Assembly: GCA_023091735.1 (NCBI GenBank)
Contig: JALKBU010000856.1
Location: forward strand, 1-22,462
Direction of reading: 5' to 3'
DNA length: 22,462 bases
Source of the DNA: Trichomonas tenax
Taxonomy: Eukaryota > Parabasalia > Trichomonadida > Trichomonadidae
Under the pieces are notes generated by a model. The model searched no databases. It saw nothing but the letters and a program-made list of their open reading frames with translations, and had not been told where the DNA came from. Shown one piece after another: positions 17,082-22,462 of the stretch; positions within the stretch are counted from its first letter, which is position 1, and each line of letters opens with the position of its first letter. The translations under genes and the position numbers were made by a program.

Positions 17082-18641
17082 TTAAACATCTTCAATCTTT
17101 GGTCTTTTGCTTCCTGCCCAGAGAGGATTGAGGACAATGACGCATTCCTGTTGGTCAGGAAAATCAACTTTTCCAAAGTCGATGAAATTATTCCTTTTGG
17201 GATTGTCGCAGTAACTTATTGTTGCGGTTTGTTGTTTGTTGCGTTTGCAAGTACAGTCGCAGCATTCTGCATTGCAGCATGTGTTTCTGCAGCAGCAACA
17301 TAAGGCTTTGCACCATCCGCAACACTTTGTCTTGCAGAACTTGCAACAGCAGCAAATGATGACGATGATAATGATCAGGAGTAAAAGAAGTCCTCCTCCA
17401 AGGCCTAAACCGAGTCCCATATCCATCGGGAGGTTCATATTATTCTCTTTCTTTGGTTCTTCAGATGGTGATGGTGGGTTGGATGGAGACTGCTGTGGAG
17501 TTGAACTTGGACTATGCGAAGGTTCAGGAGACGCTGGTGGTGTTTCAAAAGGTGTTGTTCTTGGAGTTATAAATGGTGTTGCTTTTGGAGTGTCATTTGG
17601 TGTTGTAACAGGGGTTGAAGAAGGTGTAGAAAATGGTGTTGTCATTGGAGTAGTGAAAGGAGTTGTTGATGTAGTTGAAGCTGGCGTTGTTGAAGGAGTG
17701 CTCAATGGTGTTATCATTGGTGTCGTCATTGGAGTTGTTTCAGGTGTTTGCAATGGTGTATCGCGTGGTGTTGTGGCAGGAGTATTGGCTGGCGTTGGAT
17801 AAGGTGTCTTGAATGCAGATTCACAATTGGATGCATCACTAATAGATGTTTTAATTGTACCGATTGTGGCGATGCTAAGTCCAGGAGCTGGTCGCTTAGG
17901 AGTGAATAAATAATTAGTAGCTGTTCCGCAATTGCAACTGGTCATCTCTATTAGAATGAAGCAGTCTCCAAGAAATAGAAGTTGAGATAAATCTGTATCG
18001 AAGAAACAAGAATCAATTGTCATGAAAGTTCTCGTCATTAAGTCATTTTCAACATAGAGTTTTGGAATTGCAGAATTACATTTAATGTAGCAATGTGTTA
18101 TCAAAATTTCATATGTGTTACATAGGCCAATTGTTGTTGCTATATCAATTGCGTAGTTCGATATTATTTGGCAGTCTTTTATCGAGAAAGTTGTGGTATT
18201 CGCAAGAATGGCTCCGAAAGCTTGTTGAGCTTGGTTGTTTGTAAAGTTTGATTTGGAGATATTAGCGTACTTACTTGTCATTATCCACACCGCTCCTGCA
18301 TCATTGTTGGCGATGTTGTTGTCTATCTTACAGCTATCCATTATGAAGTTCGAGTTATGGGCTGCAACAGCTCCTGCGTAATTTGCGTAATTGCAATAGA
18401 AACTGCAGTCTTGTATGGTTAAGTTGGCATCTCTACAGTGCACACAGCCGCCAACCATCTGTTCGAATATGAATCCATTTGCGTAGCATCGTGTGAAAGA
18501 AGTATCTTTTATCAGAATTTCTCCTCCTTCAACAATTCTTCTTGTTGTGACTTCAGGATCTTGGAGAACGCTCCTCTGGTAGATGTGGCTATAGGGAGTC
18601 ATGTATTCACCAATCCAATTGGATGCAAGGACTGTGAACAT
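17082..18641 (-). CDS. Pmp-like surface protein with TPxx stalk, one TM segment and Cys-rich tail (519 aa)
   Basis: Residues about 35-275 are short beta-helix-like repeats with GGA/GAV/GAI and FxxN-type motifs (VEGGEILI, NYAGAVAAHN, NDAGAVWIM, NFTNNQ). These are the signature of chlamydial polymorphic membrane protein (Pmp) repeats, a known surface family in Trichomonas vaginalis. Next comes a stalk of about 23 TPxx tetrapeptides (about 279-370), likely heavily O-glycosylated, then a Ser/Pro-rich linker, then a single hydrophobic span (about 412-431, LLLLLIIIIVII). Directly inside lies a tail with 18 Cys in about 40 residues (432-475), a candidate for multiple palmitoylation or metal binding. 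The last 50 residues are soluble. No N-terminal signal peptide is evident, although one would be expected for this topology. The ATG is supported by an initiator-like TCATT whose +1 lies 12 nt upstream, and by an in-frame TAG three codons upstream. Confidence 0.82.
   Translation of the reverse strand: MFTVLASNWIGEYMTPYSHIYQRSVLQDPEVTTRRIVEGGEILIKDTSFTRCYANGFIFEQMVGGCVHCRDANLTIQDCSFYCNYANYAGAVAAHNSNFIMDSCKIDNNIANNDAGAVWIMTSKYANISKSNFTNNQAQQAFGAILANTTTFSIKDCQIISNYAIDIATTIGLCNTYEILITHCYIKCNSAIPKLYVENDLMTRTFMTIDSCFFDTDLSQLLFLGDCFILIEMTSCNCGTATNYLFTPKRPAPGLSIATIGTIKTSISDASNCESAFKTPYPTPANTPATTPRDTPLQTPETTPMTTPMITPLSTPSTTPASTTSTTPFTTPMTTPFSTPSSTPVTTPNDTPKATPFITPRTTPFETPPASPEPSHSPSSTPQQSPSNPPSPSEEPKKENNMNLPMDMGLGLGLGGGLLLLLIIIIVIICCCCKFCKTKCCGWCKALCCCCRNTCCNAECCDCTCKRNKQQTATISYCDNPKRNNFIDFGKVDFPDQQECVIVLNPLWAGSKRPKIEDV
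17533..17807 (-). repeat. 12-bp coding minisatellite (TPxx, about 23 units)
   Basis: About 275 bp read as successive Thr-Pro-x-x units in one register, with a single unit reading TTST. On the plus strand it shows as GGTGTT or GGAGTT every 12 bp. The third and fourth codons vary freely while Thr-Pro is kept, so selection on the protein rather than recent duplication maintains it. Confidence 0.85.
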
Positions 18642-18650
18642 ATTTATCTA

Positions 18651-18655
18651 AATGA
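18651..18655 (-). promoter_or_regulatory. Initiator-like element TCATT of the Pmp-like gene
   Basis: On the minus strand TCATT fits the trichomonad initiator consensus, with +1 A at 18653, 12 nt before the ATG at 18641. This is the clearest of the three initiators in the window. Confidence 0.6.
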
Positions 18656-19501
18656 GATTTTGAGTTTGTCAGAGAAAATGCATCAAATTTCATTCAAAAT
18701 TGTGAAGTCCAAAATATTCTAGTTTTTCAGTAAGCATACAACAAAATTACTATATAGAACTTTTTCCAATACTTTTCATAGTTAATATGAGATTTTTAAG
18801 CACTTAGACGTTTATTTTTTATGAATCGTTCACATTCTCGATTATCCAACTTTATTTATCATATTTCGACTTGCCTCATGTTTTATAGTCCATCCTACGA
18901 ATGCCAAGCTTAGATCAATATAGATCAAAAAAAAAACAAATAATATTCTAGTCATGAGAAGATCTAAACATATAGGTTAATCTTTCTATAGGCTGTTTTA
19001 AAATTTCACATCGGTAATAGCTTTTTCTCATTAAAATTGAATCACAGAAAAGAATATATTATGAATGAATCCATATGTATATGATCATTGATTTATATGC
19101 TTTATGTCAATTTTATTCCAAATATAAAATCGATGATTAGCCAAATTGAAAAAAATATCAGCAATAAAGTTACCGAAAATTTCTTTCAGCATCGCGTCAA
19201 ATGCTTCCGATACAGCTGTATATGATATATGTATATTGAAAAAGGACGTTTTCGTCATATGTATTTTAGTCAAGTCTCAGCATATAATTTTGAAGGCTGC
19301 CACCATAATATTTTGTTCTATACTGTTTTTATATGGTATTTTCACTTTTACATGGATAAAAATAGTCAATAAAGAAATGAAACAAAATCAATCTTCCTTG
19401 AAAATCAAATTTCGTTTGAGACTCTGCCTTTACAGGCATTTCTTTATTCATTGATCAAATAATTTTAACTAAATTGAAAAATATATGTTTATGAAAAGTG
19501 T
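18656..19501. other. AT-rich spacer without recognisable genes
   Basis: Upstream of the Pmp-like gene I find only short open frames that do not resemble known proteins on either strand, plus A/T runs. A plus-strand frame at 19146-19454 is hydrophobic and rich in Ile and Phe, as expected by chance in such DNA. No kinase sequence that would complete the fragment at 19502 is visible here. Confidence 0.5.
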
Positions 19502-19738
19502 ATGGCCATTAATCCTGATGACAGACCGACAGCGAGTGAACTCTTAAGGGACATCGGTCAATTGTTGAGCTCGCAGACTTTGGAAATGATTTCTTCAAAC
19601 AAGAGATTCTCGTTACCAAAGCTCGTTAACATGCTTAAACTCAACCGCAGCAGGACCCATAAGATCATTAAGGTCAACACAATGAAGAATCTTTCACCAA
19701 ACATCAGAATCAGAAAATGTCAACCAATATTAATATAA
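19502..19738 (+). pseudogene. Protein-kinase C-terminal fragment (subdomain XI only)
   Basis: The 78-codon ORF begins MAINPDDRPTASELL, which matches the end of a Ser/Thr kinase domain. In that family the Arg of the NPxxRPT motif is the invariant Arg of subdomain XI, and Met-Leu-x-(I/V) usually comes just before. About 240 residues of catalytic domain should precede it but are absent, and the upstream 300 bp read as non-kinase in all frames. The rest is a basic tail (LPKLVNMLKLNRSRTHKIIK), as found after the kinase domain in many trichomonad kinases. It is most likely the 3' end of a gene whose body was deleted or lies elsewhere. No initiator lies near the ATG. Confidence 0.6.
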
Positions 19739-20084
19739 TAATGTTTGTTTGTTATAAATTATATTATCCTATCTTTTATTCAACTAATTTTTATGTCAAA
19801 ACCATATGTTGTCGTTTATGATTTGATCTGGTCATAGATTTTTAATATTGAGTATTTCTATATGATGAAACATGGTAGCCAAACGTTCGCTTAAATAATG
19901 ATCACATTTAGAAGTTCCAATTTGGTAAATTTTAAAATAGAAAATTAAAATAAAGGAATTTGATAGCGTTGGGAAGGGAGATTGCTTATCTGATGAAATA
20001 TTTGATTGCTGTTAAGACTGTTGATATCCTTGTTCTTTATATTAAATTCGGCTCTTTTTAAATCTTGCTTATTTAGAGCCAGAA
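19739..20084. other. AT-rich spacer
   Basis: I see no gene, RNA or notable repeat in this stretch. Confidence 0.5.
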
Positions 20085-20425
20085 ACAGCAAAAATAGAGA
20101 TGTCCGAAAAGTTAACTTTTCGGGGCGAGTTGCCCGAAAAAACGTATTCTTTCGGGTTCTGCCTGAACTTAAAATATCAGGGTCAACCGATTTATAATGG
20201 GGATAAGTTTCCCCTTTTTAAGAAATAAACTCCCTTTCTTGATCCTTATATAACCCTTTTTTAGTTGTTTCGACCCCTTTAAATACGCGTTTCCCCAGTA
20301 AAAAAAATTTGATCCTCTAACTTTTCGATTTTCGGGGCGGTTTTCGAAAAAAACCTTTTTTCCGGTTCTCAATTTTTGAATGGTTTTCAGAACCCTCCGA
20401 AAACTTTAAAACCTCCGAGAAAACG
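20085..20425. repeat. GC-punctuated repeat cluster: palindrome, duplicated module, 21-bp periodic tracts
   Basis: Three nested structures are visible. First, CCGAAAAGTTAACTTTTCGG at 20104-20123 is a perfect 20-nt palindrome, followed by CCCGAAA (20133-20139) and TTTCGGG (20150-20156), a second hairpin. Second, a module with AACTTTTCG, GGGGCG, CCGAAAAAA and GGTTCT in order starts near 20113 and recurs, diverged, from about 20319 to 20372. Third, between the modules, C-tracts begin at 20211, 20232, 20254, 20274 and 20293, a 19-22 bp rhythm (CCCTTT followed by A/T); read from the minus strand this gives a KKG every seven residues. At 20394 and 20411 two near copies of CCTCCGA(G)AAAAC follow. No known gene or element explains it. 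Confidence 0.6.
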
Positions 20426-20692
20426 TTTAAAATTAAATTTAGTGGGAATTGTCTTTCCTCATTTAAGCACAAATGTGATTGATCTCAAATGCCTTCTTAT
20501 AGGATTGTTTTGCCTGTCAAATAAGGAAATTTACAATGTCAGATTTCGTTATAAAATATTTTTGAGCAAATTCAAAGTGTATCATGCATTGAAGTGCCAT
20601 AAACATGTAAACAATGAAAAAATCATCAATATTCATATTTTTTAAAATAAAATTTAAGATATTACTACAAAAAATAGATTTTAGTGCCAATG
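20426..20692. other. Unassigned AT-rich stretch with an open frame
   Basis: A plus-strand frame entering from the repeat cluster stays open to 20645 and includes LNLVGIVFPHLSTNVIDLKC. I do not recognise it; it may be a decayed coding remnant or chance. Nothing else is visible. Confidence 0.3.
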
Positions 20693-20875
20693 ATCAGTGC
20701 CCATCTGGTTCATATCCCGGAGATATTTATATAGTTAGTTCAAAATACTATTATTTAAAACAGAAATCATATTGAAAGTGGATGATAAACAAAATCAATA
20801 AAGCTCATCAACTTCACACTGGATAGCACTTGAAAAACATCAAAATACATCAAATTCACAATGGGTGGCACTGAT
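20693..20875. repeat. MITE-like inverted repeat with an internal 42-bp direct repeat
   Basis: ATCAGTGCCCAT at 20693-20704 is inverted as ATGGGTGGCACTGAT at 20861-20875; the arms match except for a 3-base insertion. Inside, CATCAA(C/A)TTCACA...GG...GCACT occurs at 20806-20831 and again at 20848-20874, 42 bp apart. The unit is 183 bp and non-coding, as expected of a miniature inverted-repeat element or its remnant. I saw no clear target-site duplication. Confidence 0.4.
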
Positions 20876-21152
20876 GATATATACAAATATCTTGATTAAA
20901 ATATATGACTTTTTAATCATTATAACTTCCAACTCTATGTTAATTCTCTTGAATATATTCATCTATATAATCTATTCATAGTGTCTGTTTCTGAGAACAT
21001 GTATTATATGCATAGAACCGATTGATTTTTGAATATTGAAATTCTGTTAATCTGACATTGTAAAATTGCCCTATTTGACAAGTAAAACAGGATAAGCTAA
21101 TTTGTATAACAAAAGATGGGACTGGGACAAAATAGAACAACGTGCTTTTCTG
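20876..21152. other. AT-rich spacer
   Basis: No gene is visible. Two TGACA words (near 21053 and 21076) occur ahead of the hairpin that follows. Confidence 0.4.
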
Positions 21153-21212
21153 ACACGTAACTTATTTTTGACATGTAAAGTCAGAATGTCAAAATAAAGG
21201 AAAGTGACGTGT
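21153..21212. repeat. 60-bp imperfect hairpin, ACACGT...ACGTGT
   Basis: The outer arms ACACGT (21153-21158) and ACGTGT (21207-21212) are complementary. The inner arms ATTTTTGACAT (21164-21174) and ATGTCAAAAT (21186-21195) pair with one indel around an 11-base loop. It contains three TGACA/TGTCA words, like those in the spacer at 11569-11915. Confidence 0.55.
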
Positions 21213-21261
21213 TTGCTCGGGAAAAAATGGAAAAGTATCAATAGGTTGAAATGGATTGAAC

Positions 21262-21447
21262 TCAATGTTGGAAGCCAAAGAAGACTTCATTATGAGTAGT
21301 TGTGGCCTTATAGTGAAAGATGTTATTTGTGCTATCAGCATCCTGACGATAGCACATCATCCATTTCTCTTTGTTCATTGCAAGTTTTTGTTGCACTCCA
21401 AACCTAAGAAAACCAAGAAACTCGGTCGAAATTATACCGTCTTGCAT
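21262..21447 (-). pseudogene. Short ORF, possibly a transposase C-terminal remnant
   Basis: The 61-codon frame contains GVQQKLAMNKEKWMMCYRQD followed by ADSTNN. A Trp, then Tyr-Arg, then Thr-Asn-Asn is seen in the C-terminal part of several MULE and related transposases, which is the only reason for this guess. The expected Glu after TNN is missing, and the frame ends soon after. A TCATA lies 9 nt before the ATG, but such words are frequent in DNA this AT-rich. It could equally be chance. Confidence 0.2.
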
Positions 21448-21465
21448 GGTAAATATGAATTATAA

Positions 21466-21778
21466 ACGAATAATTTGAAGATAAAAATAAAAATTTAGTC
21501 AAAAATGAATTTTACAAAGAATATAAGGATCGAATTGAGAATCTAAATAATATAAATCAATATATAAAATGAAAGTAACATGAAAACATTATTTAATTCA
21601 TGATTCATAATTAATTATGAATTTAATGATATATTAATAATTATGAGAATAAGTAATAATATGAAAATAATCGTGTAATGAAAAAGGTATCTGTGAAAAA
21701 TAAAAAATAGAAAAAAAATAATAATTTTTTAATATCAAAAGTGAAAATGTAATGTGTATTAAAAATTGAATCAATAAG
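21466..21778. other. Extremely AT-rich spacer
   Basis: Almost only A and T, with poly-A and AAT runs and no ORF. I see nothing else. Confidence 0.6.
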
Positions 21779-21850
21779 TGGGTTCTTGCTAGGGCCTGGC
21801 TTGGCCACTCGAGGGCTTTGGAAGTCTCAGGCCAACCTCGAACAATGACA
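21779..21850. other. GC-rich outlier of about 70 bp, unassigned
   Basis: After some 300 bp of nearly pure A/T comes a G/C-rich block containing GGCCTGGCTTGGCCACTCGA. It can fold: GGCCTG pairs with CAGGCC near 21832, and CGAGG with CCTCG near 21836. On the minus strand a frame across it reads NCCENVIVRGWPETSKALEW. It might be a small structured RNA gene or a relic of coding DNA. I tested it by eye as tRNA, 5S rRNA and SRP RNA without a match. Confidence 0.35.
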
Positions 21851-22130
21851 TTCTCGCAACAATTTAAGCATGCATAAAAATCGTTGTTTTCTTACCAATT
21901 AGGTATATGCTCGTTGATGATAGAGTTGCGGCTCGTCAACAACACTAACCTGGATGTATTAGTTAGACAACAAAGATATTTATGACACTTTTTATAAAGG
22001 TGACAATTTGCCCGCGCAAAAAGTGATAATTTATTTTTTAAAAGTGACTTTAAGGTTGGCCCGTCACTTTTTGATGTTCACTTTTGTCCTAGACTCTCAT
22101 TAATCCTAATCTTGACACATCCGTTAACGT
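21851..22130. other. Spacer with TGACA/GTGA words
   Basis: No gene is recognised. From 21985 to 22085 the words GTGACA, GTGATA, GTGACT and their complements cluster, several in the context AAAAGTGA or TCACTTTTT (about 22019-22080), so a short inverted arrangement is possible. Confidence 0.35.
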
Positions 22131-22271
22131 AAAACATCAAATATTAAGCAAATGAAGTATTAAATTCAAACATCGACATCGAAATTAATTTAAAACATCA
22201 AAATTTAAGCAAATGGAGTAGTAAATTCAAACATTGACTTATAAATTAACTTAAAACATTAAATTTTAAAC
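22131..22271. repeat. 61-bp tandem repeat, about 2.3 copies
   Basis: Units begin AAAACAT at 22131, 22192 and 22253. The first two share AAGCAAATG(A/G)AGTA, TAAATTCAAACAT and AAATTAA at identical offsets and differ at about a quarter of positions; the third is cut off after about 19 bp. The period is not a multiple of three, so it is non-coding. Confidence 0.75.
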
Positions 22272-22331
22272 ATTTTCTTCAAAAAATAATTTTAAATTTT
22301 CGAAGTCTTGAAATCTTTTCGCTATCTTTTT

Positions 22332-22347
22332 TTAGTTAGTTAGTTAG
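22332..22347. repeat. (TTAG)4 microsatellite
   Basis: Four perfect TTAG units are followed by TTT. Confidence 0.8.
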
Positions 22348-22382
22348 TTTGTCATAAATTTTATATAAAAATAAATTTGTAC

Positions 22383-22462
22383 TTAATCGCAATACTGTTT
22401 AATGTATCTTCTTCCCCATTCATTTAATTTCTTTTCCGCCTTCTCAAATTCAATTTTCTTTA
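22383..22462 (-). CDS. C-terminus of a gene entering from the right edge (partial)
   Basis: A minus-strand frame is open from the window edge to a TAA at 22383-22385. The 25 visible codons end in FEKAEKKLNEWGRRYIKQYC followed by Asp and stop. The peptide is highly charged, helix-forming and less AT-rich than its surroundings, unlike chance frames nearby, which suggests true coding sequence. The family cannot be told from this much. Confidence 0.4.
   Translation of the reverse strand, partial: KKIEFEKAEKKLNEWGRRYIKQYCD

Noticed and set aside
17236..17802. Plus-strand frame of repeated Gly-Val units, 188 codons
   Set aside because: It is the antisense of the TPxx repeat of the Pmp-like gene; the Thr-Pro register, membrane span and initiator support the minus strand.
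20169..20372. Minus-strand frame with KKG every seven residues as a protein
   Set aside because: The pattern follows from the 21-bp DNA repeat; the ends of the frame show no coding signal.
22131..22271. CRISPR-like array
   Set aside because: The repeats are contiguous 61-bp units without spacers, diverged, and in a eukaryotic context.

Overview
The window looks like nuclear DNA of a trichomonad (parabasalid) protist, of the Trichomonas/Tritrichomonas kind; I cannot choose the genus. The reasons are: AT-rich spacers, long intronless reading frames in the standard code, TCA-Py-(A/T) initiator-like pentamers 5 to 18 nt before three start codons, a Pmp-like surface protein with a Cys-rich tail, and decayed Mutator-like transposase and ankyrin-repeat genes. 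All functional calls were made by eye from protein motifs.

Layout. Positions 1-1143 hold the broken 5' part of a minus-strand Mutator-like (MULE) transposase, which runs off the left edge. Positions 1144-2927 are mostly non-coding, with an orphan mini-ORF resembling a hydrogenosomal presequence and several hairpins. Positions 2928-8795 encode a 1955-residue protein of unknown function with a Q/M-rich C-terminal third. It converges, across 55 bp, with an 839-residue Vps39/Vps3-family HOPS/CORVET subunit (8851-11370, minus). That gene diverges from an armadillo-repeat, importin-alpha-like gene (11915-13384) across a spacer packed with TGACA/TGTCA words.

A graveyard follows: an ankyrin-repeat pseudogene (about 13885-14506, minus) and the C-linker plus cyclic-nucleotide-binding domain of a channel pseudogene (14781-15640, plus). 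Then come a Rab-like GTPase (15904-16494, minus), two head-to-head tRNA-Thr(AGT) copies damaged in opposite halves of the T-stem, and a Pmp-like membrane protein with a TPxx repeat stalk (17082-18641, minus).

From 18642 to the end no long gene is visible. This part holds a protein-kinase C-terminal fragment, a GC-punctuated repeat cluster with a 20-nt palindrome and a 21-bp periodicity, two MITE-like inverted-repeat structures, a GC-rich outlier, a 61-bp tandem repeat, and the last codons of a gene entering from the right edge.

The genes are not an operon or a pathway. The only functional link is that the Vps39-like tether and the Rab GTPase both belong to endolysosomal traffic. Intact cellular genes alternate with decayed members of families that are expanded in trichomonads.
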